From NCBI GenBank assembly GCA_947683425.1, contig CANTUQ010000328.1, positions 186,001-250,000 of the forward strand: DNA of 64,000 nt, read 5' to 3'. The position numbers and the translations under genes are program-made. Shown here piece after piece: positions 1 through 10,406 of this stretch. Within the stretch, counting starts at the first letter, position 1; the number at the start of each line of letters is the position of its first letter. This DNA is from Excoecaria cochinchinensis. Taxonomy: Eukaryota; Streptophyta; Magnoliopsida; Malpighiales; Euphorbiaceae. Under the pieces are notes generated by a model. The model ran no database searches. It saw only the letters and a program-made list of their open reading frames with translations, and was not told the origin of the DNA.

Positions 1-176
1 TGAAGGCATTATACTAGGGGAAATCGCCGAAATCGAGAAATCGCCAAAAGTGGTGAAATTTTGGATCCGGGTCGAATAATTCAGGAAAACCTGATCGAAA
101 TAGCTACTGGGAGCCTGCCGTTCACAATGCGTCGAGGATTGGCTTCGTCATGATCCGACGAATTTTTACGGGCTTC
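1..176 (+). repeat. Full-length monomer, reference phase
   Basis: I use the phase beginning TGAAGGCATTATACTAGG and ending TTTTTACGGGCTTC. Landmarks by monomer position: micro-repeat 20-45, GATC sites at 64, 93 and 152, GGATCC 63-68, hairpin arms 81-85/90-94 and 106-110/118-122, dyad arms 144-150/156-162, T5 run 163-167. This copy is slightly atypical: it has CGAAATAG in place of CGGAATAG after GAT, ACTGGG in place of ACCGGG, GCCGTTCAC in place of GCCGGTCAC, and CGTCATGA in place of CGTCGTGA, which breaks the long dyad. The choice of start is arbitrary, since an array has no natural first base. Confidence 0.95.
20..45 (+). repeat. Intra-monomer micro-repeat (GAAATCGCC / GAAATCGA / GAAATCGCC)
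   Basis: Three near-identical 8-9 bp units sit side by side in every full-length monomer; this entry marks the first copy in the window. All common length variants map here: loss of the middle 8-bp unit gives 168-bp monomers, loss of a 9-bp unit gives 167-bp monomers, and loss of 21 bp gives the single 155-bp monomer. This is what replication slippage or misaligned exchange at a short direct repeat would produce. Confidence 0.93.
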
Positions 177-344
177 TGAAGGCATTATACTAGGGGAAAT
201 CGCCGAAATCGCCAAAAGTGGTGAAATTTTTGATCCGGGTCGAATAATTCAGGAAAACTTGATCGGAATAGCTACTAGGAGCCTGCCGGTCACAATGCGT
301 CGAGGAATGGCTTCGTCGTGATCCGACGAATTTTTACGGGCTTC
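177..344 (+). repeat. 168-bp short monomer (first example)
   Basis: The micro-repeat has only two units (GAAATCGCCGAAATCGCC), an 8-bp loss relative to the 176-bp form; the rest is ordinary satellite. The same class recurs throughout the window. Seven lie in each 4696-bp unit on the right side and two in each 1040-bp cassette, so the short form is inherited as a fixed member of HOR units and is not a scattered recurrent accident. This copy also has TTTTTGATCC (BamHI site lost) and GAGGAATGG. Confidence 0.93.
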
Positions 345-424
345 TGAAGGCATTATACTAGGGGAAATCGCCGAAATCGAGAAATCGCCAAAAGTGGTGA
401 AATTTTGGATCCGGGTCGAATAAT

Positions 425-438
425 TCAGGAAAACCTGA
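425..438. repeat. 5-bp hairpin TCAGG-AAAA-CCTGA (example copy)
   Basis: A perfect 5-bp stem with an AAAA loop at monomer 81-94, followed directly by the GATCGG site. It is present in most monomers. Known breaks include TCAGA, TTAGG, TAAGG, TCATG and TCGGG forms in private variants. Confidence 0.75.
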
Positions 439-449
439 TCGGAATAGCT

Positions 450-466
450 ACCGGGAGCCTGCCGGT
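450..466. repeat. 5-bp inverted repeat ACCGG-N7-CCGGT (example copy)
   Basis: Arms ACCGG and CCGGT flank GAGCCTG at monomer 106-122. The left arm is polymorphic: ACTGG in many copies of the left 10 kb, ACAGG in the 1040-bp cassettes, ATCGG in some. The right arm varies to CCAGT in the cassette short monomer. The pairing is therefore not strictly kept. Confidence 0.75.
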
Positions 467-487
467 CACAATGCGCCGAGGATTGGC

Positions 488-506
488 TTCGTCGTGATCC
501 GACGAA
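488..506. repeat. 7-bp perfect dyad, TTCGTCG-TGATC-CGACGAA (example copy)
   Basis: This is the longest perfect inverted repeat in the consensus: two 7-bp arms around a 5-base loop at monomer 144-162, and most monomers have it. Variants that break one arm occur (CGTCATGA, CGTTGTGA, CGATGAA, CGACAAA, CGACGCA), and I saw no compensating change on the opposite arm. Short dyads of this kind are a proposed substitute for CENP-B binding in some centromeres. A role here is only inferred. Confidence 0.85.
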
Positions 507-872
507 TTTTTACGGGCTTCTGAAGGCATTATACTAGGGGAAATTGCCGAAATCGAGAAATCGCCAAAAGTGGTGAAATTTTGGATCCGGGTCGAATAAT
601 TCAGGAAAACCTGATCGGAATAGCTACCGGGAGCCTGCCGGTCACAATGCGTCGAGGATTGGCTTCGTCGTGATCCGACGAATTTTTACGGGCTTCTGAA
701 GGCATTATACTAGGGGAAATCGCCGAAATCGAGAAATCGCCAAAAGTGGTGAAATTTTGGATCCGGGTCGAATAATTCAGGAAAACCTGATCGGAATAGC
801 TACCGGGAGCCTGCCGGTCACAATGCGTCGAGGATTGGCTTCTTCGTGATCCGACGAATTTTTACGGGCTTC

Positions 873-1027
873 TGAAGGCATTATACTAGGGGAAATAAAA
901 GTGGTGAAATTTTGGATCCGGGTCGAATAATTCAGGAAAACCTGATCGGAATAGCTACCGGGAGCCTGCCGGTCACAATGCGTCGAGGATTGGCTTCGTC
1001 GTGATCCGACGAATTTTTACGGGTGTC
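873..1027 (+). repeat. 155-bp deleted monomer
   Basis: Reads GGGGAAATAAAAGTGG where the consensus has the full micro-repeat; 21 bp (monomer 25-45) are missing, leaving only the first five bases of the first unit. It is the only copy of this length I found. The monomer is otherwise ordinary. Confidence 0.9.
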
Positions 1028-1723
1028 TGAAGGCATTATACTAGGGGAAATCACCGAAATCGAGAAATCACCAAAAGTGGTAAAATTTTGGATCCGGGTC
1101 GAATAATTCAGGAAAACCTGATCGGAATAGCTACTGGGAGCCTGCCGGTCACAATGCGTCGAGGATTGGCTTCGTCGTGATCCGACGAATTTTTACGGGC
1201 TTCTGAAGGCATTATACTAGGGGAAATCGCCGAAATCGCCAAAAGTGGTGAAATTTTGGATCCGGGTCGAATAATTCAGGAAAACCTGATCGGAATAGCT
1301 ACCGGGAGCCTGCCGGTCACAATGCGTCGAGGATTGGTTTCGTCGTGATCCGACGAATTTTTACGGGCTCCTGAAGGCATTATACTAGGGGAAATCGCCG
1401 AAATCGAGAAATCGCCAAAAGTGGTGAAATTTTGGATCCGGGTCGAATAATTCAGGAAAACCTGATCGGAATAGCTACCGGGAGCCTGCCGGTCACAATG
1501 CGTCGAGGATTGGCTTCGTCGTGATCCGACGAATTTTTACGGGCTTCTGAAGGCATTATACTAGGGGAAATCGCCGAAATCGAGAAATCGCCAAAAGTGG
1601 TGAAATTTTGGATCCGGGTCGAATAATTCAGGAAAACCTGATCGGAATAGCTACCGGGAGCCTGCCGGTCACAATGTGTCGAGGATTGGCTTCGTCGTGA
1701 TCCGACGAATTTTTACGGGCGTC
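1028..1723 (+). repeat. 4-monomer HOR unit, 696 bp, copy 1
   Basis: Order of monomers: one with ATCACCAAAAGTGGTAAAA and ACTGGG, one 168-bp monomer with GGATTGGTTTCG and GGGCTCCTG, and two ordinary ones. The same order follows at once in 1724-2419 with all these markers shifted by exactly 696 bp (3 x 176 + 168). Confidence 0.82.
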
Positions 1724-2419
1724 TGAAGGCATTATACTAGGGGAAATCTCCGAAATCGAGAAATCACCAAAAGTGGTAAAATTTTGGATCCGGGTCGAAT
1801 AATTCAGGAAAACCTGATCGGAATAGCTACTGGGAGCCTGCCGGTCACAATGCGCCGAGGATTGGCTTCGTCGTGATCCAACGAATTTTTACGGGCTTCT
1901 GAAGGCATTATACTAGGGGAAATCGCCGAAATCGCCAAAAGTGGTGAAATTTTGGATCCGGGTCGAATAATTCAGGAAAACCTGATCGGAATAGCTACCG
2001 GGAGCCTGCCGGTCACAATGCGTCGAGGATTGGTTTCGTCGTGATCCGACGAATTTTTACGGGCTCCTGAAGGCATTATACTAGGGGAAATCGCCGAAAT
2101 CGAGAAATCGCCAAAAGTGGTGAAATTTTGGATCCGGGTCGAATAATTCAGGAAAACCTGATCGGAATAGCTACCGGGAGCCTGCCGGTCACAATGCGTC
2201 GAGGATTGGCTTCGTCGTGATCCGACAAATTTTTACGGGCTTCTGAAGGCATTATACTAGGGGAAATCGCCGAAATCGAGAAATCGCCAAAAGTGGTGAA
2301 ATTTTGGATCCGGGTCGAATAATTCAGAAAAACCTGATCGGAATAGCTACCGGGAGCCTGCCGGTCACAATGCATCGAGGATTGGCTTCGTCGTGATCCG
2401 ATGAATTTTTACGGGCTTC
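1724..2419 (+). repeat. 4-monomer HOR unit, 696 bp, copy 2
   Basis: Same marker order as 1028-1723, including GTAAAA, the short GGTTTCG/GGGCTCC monomer and the GTCTGAAGG junction. New private changes are ATCTCC, GCGCCG, TCCAACG, GACAAATTT and GCATCG. The last two mark a lineage that recurs near 24, 27, 30 and 34 kb. Confidence 0.8.
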
Positions 2420-2595
2420 TGAAGGCATTATACTAGGGGAAATCGCCGAAATCGAGAAATTGCCAAAAGTGGTGAAATTTTGGATCCGGGTCGAATAATT
2501 CAGGAAAACCTGATCGGAATAGCTACTGGGAGCCTGCCGGTCACAATGCATCGAGGATTGGCTTCGTCGTGATCCGACGAATTTTTACGGGCTTC

Positions 2596-3115
2596 TGAAG
2601 GCATTATACTAGGGGAAATCGCCGAAATCGAGAAATCGCCAAAAGTGGTGAAATTTTGGATCCGGGTCGAATAATTCAGGAAAACCTGATCGGAATAGCT
2701 ACTGGGAGCCTGCCGTTCACAATGCGTCAAGGATTGGCTTCGTCGTGATCCGACGAATTTTTACGGGCTTCTGAAGGCATTATACTAGGTGAAATCGCCG
2801 AAATCGCCAAAAGTGGTGAAATTTTTGATCCGGGTCGAATAATTCAGGAAAACCTGATCGGAATAGCTACTAGGAGCCTGCCGGTCACAATGCGTCGAGG
2901 AATGGCTTCGTCGTGATCCGACGAATTTTTACGGGCTTCTGAAGGCATTATACTAGGGGAAATCGCCGAAATCGAGAAATCGCCAAAAGTGGTGAAATTT
3001 TGGATCCGGGTCGAATAATTCAGGAAAACCTGATCGGAATAGCTACCGGGAGCCTGCCGGTCACAATGCGCCGAGGATTGGCTTCGTCGTGATCCGACGA
3101 ATTTTTACGGGCTTC
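2596..3115 (+). repeat. Right copy of the 2595-bp-spaced segment
   Basis: Matches 1-520 in marker order: the GCCGTTCAC monomer, then a short monomer with TTTTTGATCC and GAGGAATGG, then GCGCCGAGG. It differs at single bases, for example CTAGGTGAAATC in the second monomer. Confidence 0.8.
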
Positions 3116-5547
3116 TGAAGGCATTATACTAGGGGAAATCGCCGAAATCGAGAAATCGCCAAAAGTGGTGAAATTTTGGATCCGGGTCGAATAATTCAGG
3201 AAAACCTGATCGGAATAGCTACTGGGAGCCTTCCGGTCACAATGCGTCGAGGATTGGCTTCGTCGTGATCCGACGAATTTTTACCGGCTTCTGAAGGCAT
3301 TATACTAGGGGAAATCGCCGAAATCGATAAATCACCAAAAGTGGTGAAATTTTGGATCCGGGTCGAATAATTCAGGAAAACCTGATCGAAATAGCTACTG
3401 GGAGCCTGCCGGTCACAATGCGTCGAGGATTGGCTTCGTCGTGATCCGACGAATTTTTACGGGCTTCTGAAGGCATTATACTAGGGGAAATCGCCGAAAT
3501 CGAGAAATCGCCAAAAGTGGTGAAATTTTGGATCCGGGTCGAATAATTCAGGAAAACCTGATCGGAATAGCTACCGGGAGCCTGCCGGTCATAATGCATC
3601 GAGGATTGGCTTCGTCGTGATCCGACGAATTTTTACGGGCTTCTGAAGGCATTATACTAGGGGAAATCGCCGAAATCGCCAAAAGTGGTGAAATTTTGGA
3701 TCCGGGTCGAATAATTCAAGAAAACCTGATCGGAATAGCTACTGGGAGCCTGCCGGTCACAATGCGTCGAGGATTGGCTTCGTCGTGATCCGACGAATTT
3801 TTACGGGCTTCTGAAGGCATTATACTAGGGGAAATCGTCGAAATCGAGAAATCGCCAAAAGTGGTGAAATTTTGGATCCGGGTCGAATAATTCAGGAAAA
3901 CCTGATCGGAATAGCTACTGGGAGCCTGCCGGTCACAATGCGTAGAGGATTGGCTTCGTCGTGATCCGACGAATTTTTACGGGCTTCTGAAGGCATTATA
4001 CTAGGGGAAATCGCCGAAATCGAGAAATCGCCAAAAGTGGTGAAATTTTGGATCCGGGTCGAATAATTCACGAAAACCTGATCAGAATAGCTACTGGGAG
4101 CCTGCCGGTCACAATGCGTCGAGGATTGGCTTCGTCGTGATGCGACGAATTTTTACGGGCTTCTGAAGGCATTATACTAGGGGAAATCGCCGAAATCGCC
4201 AAAAGTGGTGAAATTTTGGATCCGGGTCGAATAATTCAGGAAAACCTGATCGGAATAGCTACTGGGAGCCTGCCGGTCACAATGCGTCGAGGATTGGCTT
4301 CGTCGTGATCCGACGAATTTTTACGGGCTTCTGAAGGCATTATACTAGGGGAAATCGCCGAAATCGAGAAATCGCCAAAAGTGGTGAAATTTTGGATCCG
4401 GGTCGAATAATTCAGGAAAACCTGATCAGAATAGCTACTGGGAGCCTGCCGGTCACAATGCGTCGAGGATTGGCTTCATCGTGATCCGACGAATTTTTAC
4501 GGGCTTCTGAAGGCATTATACTAGGGGAAATCGCCGAAATCGCCAAAAGTGGTGAAATTTTGGATCCGGGTCGAATAATTCCGGAAAACCTGATCGGAAT
4601 AGCTACTGGGAGCCTGCCGGTCACAATGCGTCGAGGATTGGCTTCGTCGTGATCCGACGCATTTTTACGGGCTTCTGAAGGCATTATACTAGGGGAAATC
4701 GCCGAAATCGAGAAATCGCCAAAAGTGGTGAAATTTTGGATCCGGGTCGAATAATTAAGGAAAACCTTATCGGAATAGCTACTGGGAGCCTGCCGGTCAC
4801 AATGCGTCGAGGAATGGCTTCGTCGTGATCCGACGAATTTTTACGGGCTTCTGAAGGCATTATATTAGGGAAAATCGCCGAAATCGAGAAATCGCCAAAA
4901 GTGGTGAAATTTTTTATCCGGGTCGAATAATTCAGGAAAACCTGATCGGAATAGCTACTGGGAGCCTGCCGGTCACAATGCGTCGAGGATTGGCTTCGTC
5001 GTGATCCGACGAATTTTTACGGGCTTCTGAAGGCATTATACTAGGGGAAATCGCCGAAATCGAGAAATCGCCAAAAGTGGTGAAATTTTGGATCCGGGTC
5101 TAATAATTCAGGAAAACCTGATCAGAATAGCTACTGGGAGCCTGCCGGTCACAATGCGTCGAGGATTGGCTTCGTCGTGATCCGACGAATTTTTACGGGC
5201 TTCTGAAGGCATTATACTAGGGGAAATCGCCGAAATCGCCAAAAGTGGTGAAATTTTGGATCCGGGTCGAATAATTTAGGAAAACCTGATCGGAATAGCT
5301 ATTGGGAGCCTGCCGATCACAATGCGTCGAGGATTGGCTTCGTCGTGATCCGACGAATTTTTACGGGCTTCTGAAGGCATTATACTAGGGGAAATCGCCG
5401 AAATCGAGAAATCGCCAAAAGTGGTGAAATTTTGGATCCGGGTCGAATAATTCAGGAAAACCTGATCGGAATAGCTACTGGGAGCCTGCCGGTCACAATG
5501 CGTTGAGGATTGGCTTCGTCGTGATCCGACGAATTTTTACGGGCTTC

Positions 5548-5714
5548 TGAAGGCATTATACTAGGGGAAATCGAGAAATCGCCAAAAGTGGTGAAATTTT
5601 GGATCCGGGTCGAATAATTCAGGAAAACCTGATTGGAATAGCTACTGGGAGCCTGCCGGTCACAATGCGTCGAGGATTGGCTTCGTCGTGATCCGACGAA
5701 TTTTTACGGGCTTC
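5548..5714 (+). repeat. 167-bp monomer lacking one GAAATCGCC unit
   Basis: Reads GGGGAAATCGAGAAATCGCC, so one 9-bp micro-repeat unit is gone. Related copies lie at 7986-8152, 9033-9199 and 15822-15988, each preceded by a monomer with GCGTTGAGG. The four are therefore descendants of one event spread by block duplication. Confidence 0.85.
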
Positions 5715-6410
5715 TGAAGGCATTATACTAGGGGAAATCGCCGAAATCGAGAAATCGCCAAAAGTGGTGAAATTTTGGATCCGGGTCGAATAATTCAGGA
5801 AAACCTGATCGGAATAGCTACTGGGAGCCTGCCGGTAACAATGCGTCGAGGATTGGTTTCGTCGTGATCCGACGAATTTTTACGGGCTTCTGAAGGCATT
5901 ATACTAGGGGAAATTGCCGAAATCGAGAAATCGCCAAAAGTGGTGAAATTTTGGATCCGGGTCGAATAATTCAGGAAAACCTGATCGGAATAGCTACTGG
6001 GAGCCTGCCGGTCACAATGCGTCGAGGATTGGCTTCGTCGTGATCCGATGAATTTTTACGGGCTTCTGAAAGCATTATACTAGGGGAAATCGCCGAAATC
6101 GCCAAAAGTGGTGAAATTTTGGATCCGGGTCGAATAATTCAGGAAAACCTGATCGGAATAGCTACCGGGAGCCTGCCGGTCACAATGCGTCGAGGATTGG
6201 CTTCGTCATGATCCGACGAATTTTTACGGGCTTCTGAAGGCATTATACTAGGGGAAATGGCCGAAATCGAGAAATCGCCAAAAGTGGTGAAATTTTGGAT
6301 CCGGGTCGAATAATTCAGGAAAACCTTATCGGAATAGCTACCGGGAGCCTGTCGGTCACAATGCGTCGAGGATTGGCTTCGTCGTGATCCGACGAATTTT
6401 TACGGGCTTC

Positions 6411-6577
6411 TGAAGGCATTATACTAGCCGAAATCGAGAAATCGCCAAAAGTGGTGAAATTTTGGATCCGGGTGGAATAATTCAGGAAAACCTGATCGGA
6501 ATAGCTACCGGGAGCCTGCCGGTCACAATGCATCGAGGATTGGCTTCGTCGTGATCCGACGAATTTTTACGGGCTTC
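6411..6577 (+). repeat. 167-bp TAGCCG monomer, copy 1
   Basis: Reads TACTAGCCGAAATCGAG: 9 bp are lost at the left edge of the micro-repeat, an event distinct from the GCGTTG-linked 167-bp class. It ends a recurring module: a monomer with CTGAAAGCATT that is 168 bp long, one with CGTCATGATCC at its end, one with GCCTGTCGGTC, then this one. The module recurs near 9.9, 13.4 and 16.7 kb. Confidence 0.87.
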
Positions 6578-7105
6578 TGAAGGCATTATACTAGGGGAAA
6601 TCGCCGAAATCGAGAAATCGCCAAAAGTGGTGAAATTTCTGATCCGGGTCGAATAATTCAGGAAAACCTGATCGGAATAGCTACCGGGAGCCTGCCGGTC
6701 ACAATGCGTCGAGGATTGGCTTCGTCGTGATCCGACGAATTTTTACGGGCTTCTGAAGGCATTATACTAGGGGAAATCGCCGAAATCGAGAAATCGCCAA
6801 AAGTGGTAAAATTTTGGATCCGGGTCGAATAATTCAGGAAAACCTGATCGGAATAGCTACCGGGAGCCTGCCGGTCACAATGCGTCGAGGATTGGCTTCG
6901 TCATGATCCGACGAATTTTTACGGGCTTCTGAAGGCATTATACTAGGGGAAATCACCGAAATCGAGAAATCGCCAAAAGTGGTGAAATTTTGGATCCGGG
7001 TCGAATAATTCAGGAAAACCTGATCGGAATAGCTACTGGGAGCCTGCCGGTCACAATGCGTCGAGGATTGGCTTCGTCGTGATCCGACGCATTTTTACGG
7101 GCTTC

Positions 7106-8152
7106 TGAAGGCATTATACTAGGGGAAATCGCCGAAATCGAGAAATCGCCAAAAGTGGTGAAATTTTGGATCCGGGTCGAATAATTCAGGAAAACCTGAT
7201 CGGAATAGCTACTGGGAGCCTGCCGGTCACAATGCGTCGAGGATTGGCTTCGTCGTGATCCGACGAATTTTTACGGGCTTCTGAAGGCATTATATTAGGG
7301 GAAATCGCCGAAATCGAGAAATCGCCAAAAGTGGTGAAATTTTTGATCCGGGTCGAATAATTCAGGAAAACCTGATCGGAATAGCTACTGGGAGCCTGCC
7401 GGTCACAATGCGTCGAGGATTGGCTTCGTCGTGATCCGACGAATTTTTACGGGCTTCTGAAGGCATTATACTAGGGGAAATCGCCGAAATCGAGAAATCG
7501 CCAAAAGTGGTGAAATTTTTGATCCGGGTCGAATAATTCAGGAAAACCTGATCAGACTAGCTACTGGGAGCCTGCCGGTCACAATGCGTCGAGGATTGGC
7601 TTCGTCGTGATCCGACGAATTTTTACGGGCTTCTGAAGGCATTATACTAGGGGAAATCGCCGAAATCGAGAAATCGCCAAAAGTGGTGAAATTTTGGATC
7701 CGGGTCGAATAATTTAGGAAAACCTGATCGGAATAGCTATTGGGAGCCTGCCGATCACAATGCGTCGAGGATTGGCTTCGTCGTGATCCGACGAATTTTT
7801 ACGGGCTTCTGAAGGCATTATACTAGGGGAAATCGCCGAAATCGAGAAATCGCCAAAAGTGGTGAAATTTTGGATCCGGGTCGAATAATTCAGGAAAACC
7901 TGATCGGAATAGCTACTGGGAGCCTGCCGGTCACAATGCGTTGAGGATTGGCTTCGTCGTGATCCGACGAATTTTTACGGGCTTCTGAAGGCATTATACT
8001 AGGGGAAATCGAGAAATCGCCAAAAGTGGTGAAATTTTGGATCCGGGTCGAATAATTCAGGAAAACCTGATCGGAATAGCTACTGGGAGCCTGCCGGTCA
8101 CAATGCGTCGAGGATTGGCTTCGTCGTGATCCGACGCATTTTTACGGGCTTC
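7106..8152 (+). repeat. 6-monomer HOR unit, 1047 bp, copy 1
   Basis: Marker order: ATATTAGGGG with TTTTTGATCC, GATCAGACTAGC, AATTTAGG with CTATTGGG and CCGATCAC, GCGTTGAGG, then a 167-bp monomer ending GACGCATTT. Every marker recurs 1047 bp later (5 x 176 + 167). A partial relative with the TTTAGG and GCGTTG monomers lies near 5.2-5.7 kb. Confidence 0.87.
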
Positions 8153-9199
8153 TGAAGGCATTATACTAGGGGAAATCGCCGAAATCGAGAAATCGCCAAA
8201 AGTGGTGAAATTTTGGATCCGGGTCGAATAATTCAGGAAAACCTGATCGGAATAGCTACTGGGAGCCTGCCGGTCACAATGCGTCGAGGATTGGCTTCGT
8301 CGTGATCCGACGAATTTTTACGGGCTTCTGAAGGCATTATATTAGGGGAAATCGCCGAAATCGAGAAATCGCCAAAAGTGGTGAAATTTTTGATCCGGGT
8401 CGAATAATTCAGGAAAACCTGATCGGAATAGCTACTGGGAGCCTGCCGGTCACAATGCGTCGAGGATTGGCTTCGTCGTGATCCGACGAATTTTTACGGG
8501 CTTCTGAAGGCATTATACTAGGGGAAATCGCCGAAATCGAGAAATCGCCAAAAGTGGTGAAATTTTTGATCCGGGTCGAATAATTCAGGAAAACCTGATC
8601 AGACTAGCTACTGGGAGCCTGCCGGTCACAATGCGTCGAGGATTGGCTTCGTCGTGATCCGACGAATTTTTACGGGCTTCTGAAGGCATTATACTAGGGG
8701 AAATCGCCGAAATCGAGAAATCGCCAAAAGTGGTGAAATTTTGGATCCGGGTCGAATAATTTAGGAAAACCTGATCGGAATAGCTATTGGGAGCCTGCCG
8801 ATCACAATGCGTCGAGGATTGGCTTCGTCGTGATCCGACGAATTTTTACGGGCTTCTGAAGGCATTATACTAGGGGAAATCGCCGAAATCGAGAAATCGC
8901 CAAAAGTGGTGAAATTTTGGATCCGGGTCGAATAATTCAGGAAAACCTGATCGGAATAGCTACTAGGAGCCTGCCGGTCACAATGCGTTGAGGATTGGCT
9001 TCGTCGTGATCCGACGAATTTTTACGGGCTTCTGAAGGCATTATACTAGGGGAAATCGAGAAATCGCCAAAAGTGGTGAAATTTTGGATCCGGGTCGAAT
9101 AATTCAGGAAAACCTGATCGGAATAGCTACTGGGAGCCTGCCGGTCACAATGCGTCGAGGATTGGCTTCGTCGTGATCCGACGAATTTTTACGGGCTTC
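8153..9199 (+). repeat. 6-monomer HOR unit, 1047 bp, copy 2
   Basis: Same order as the preceding unit at a 1047-bp offset, including TTTAGG at 8760 (7713 in copy 1). Differences are few: CTACTAGGAGCC in the GCGTTG monomer, and GACGAATTT in place of GACGCATTT at the end. Confidence 0.87.
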
Positions 9200-9895
9200 T
9201 GAAGGCATTATACTAGGGGAAATCGCCGAAATCGAGAAATCGCCAAAAGTGGTGAAATTTTGGATCCGGGTCGAATAATTCAGGAAAACCTGATCGGAAT
9301 AGCTACTGGGAGCCTGCCGGTAACAATGCGTCGAGGATTGGCTTCGTCGTGATCCGACGAATTTTTACGGGCTTCTGAAGGCATTATACTAGGGGAAATT
9401 GCCGAAATCGAGAAATCGCCAAAAGTGGTGAAATTTTGGATCCGGGTCGAATAATTCAGGAAAACCTGATCGGAATAGCTACTGGGAGCCTGCCGGTCAC
9501 AATGCGTCGAGGATTGGCTTCGTCGTGATCCGATGAATTTTTACGGGCTTCTGAAAGCATTATACTAGGGGAAATCGCCGAAATCGCCAAAAGTGGTGAA
9601 ATTTTGGATCCGGGTCGAATAATTCAGGAAAACCTGATCGGAATAGCTACCGGGAGCCTGCCGGTCACAATGCGTCGAGGATTGGCTTCGTCATGATCCG
9701 ACGAATTTTTACGGGCTTCTGAAGGCATTATACTAGGGGAAATCGCCGAAATCGAGAAATCGCCAAAAGTGATGAAATTTTGGATCCGGGTCGAATAATT
9801 CAGGAAAACCTGATCGGAATAGCTACCGGGAGCCTGTCGGTCACAATGCGTCGAGGATTGGCTTCGTCGTGATCCGACGAATTTTTACGGGCTTC

Positions 9896-10063
9896 TGAAG
9901 GCATTATACTAGCCGAAATCGAGAAATCGCCAAAAGTGGTGAAATTTTGGATCCGGATCGAATAATTCAAGAAAAACCTGATCGGAATAACTACCGGGAG
10001 CCTGCCGGTCACAATGTGTCGAGGATTGGCTTCGTCGTGATCCGACGAATTTTTACGGGCTTC
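9896..10063 (+). repeat. TAGCCG monomer, copy 2 (168 bp after a 1-bp gain)
   Basis: Same left-edge deletion as 6411-6577, 3485 bp further on, but with an extra A in the AAAAA loop of the small hairpin and CGGATCGAA in place of CGGGTCGAA. It is followed by a TAGGTGAAATC monomer and then another TAGCCG monomer at 10240-10406. Confidence 0.85.
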
Positions 10064-10239
10064 TGAAGGCATTATACTAGGTGAAATCGCCGAAATCGAG
10101 AAATCGCCAAAAGTGGTGAAATTTTGGATCCGGGTCGAATAATTCATGAAAACCTTATCGGAATAGCTACCGGGAGCCTGTCGGTCACAATGCGTCGAGG
10201 ATTGGCTTCGTCGTGATCCGACGAATTTTTACGGGCTTC

Positions 10240-10406
10240 TGAAGGCATTATACTAGCCGAAATCGAGAAATCGCCAAAAGTGGTGAAATTTTGGATCCGG
10301 GTCGAATAATTCAGGAAAACCTGATCGGAATAACTACCGGGAGCCTGCCGGTCACAATGTGTCGAGGATTGGCTTCGTCGTGATCCGACGAATTTTTACG
10401 GGCTTC
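10240..10406 (+). repeat. 167-bp TAGCCG monomer, copy 3
   Basis: Lies 344 bp after copy 2, so a two-monomer step was duplicated locally. It carries ATAACTACC and TGTGTCGAGG, and the next monomer carries ATAGTTACC and GCATCGAGG. That three-variant chain is repeated at 13383 and 16685. Confidence 0.85.

Larger units (their letters stand above)
1..520 (+). repeat. Left copy of a three-monomer segment duplicated 2595 bp away
   Basis: Private variants CCGTTCAC (121 and 2716), TACTAGGAGCC with GAGGAATGG in the second monomer, and GCGCCGAGG in the third all recur at a constant offset of 2595 bp in 2596-3115. The offset equals 15 monomers once one 155-bp and three 168-bp units are counted, so the two segments derive from one duplicated block. 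Confidence 0.8.

Noticed and set aside
1..20. TATACT/TATA-like motif (GGCATTATACTAGG) with a T5 run upstream as promoter or Pol III terminator
   Set aside because: It is present in every monomer without any linked gene or other promoter element; a short AT-rich word in a satellite is weak evidence.
70..110. tRNA-like internal promoter (GGGTCGAAT resembling a B box; TAGCTACC resembling an A box)
   Set aside because: The B-box match lacks its conserved final C, the A-box-like motif is poor and on the wrong side of it, and no cloverleaf can be drawn.
50..170. CENP-B box
   Set aside because: The TTCG and CGGG motifs are present (TTCGGATCCGGG in the C form; TTCGTCGTGATCCGACG), but the spacing and the central A of NTTCGNNNNANNCGGGN do not fit on either strand.
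2148..2730. Reverse-strand open frames of about 75 codons (also near 3.4, 6.3, 10.3, 13.5, 16.8, 24, 27, 30 and 52 kb)
   Set aside because: They are antisense readings of satellite monomers. Most open because a GCGTCG to GCATCG change creates an ATG on the minus strand. 176 is not a multiple of 3, the frame is not kept between monomers, and there is no conserved start, codon bias or recognisable domain.
9800..10147. Longest reverse frame, 115 codons
   Set aside because: It spans two monomers because a TAGCCG monomer with a 1-bp gain shifts frame past the usual stops. It is an indel accident, not a gene.
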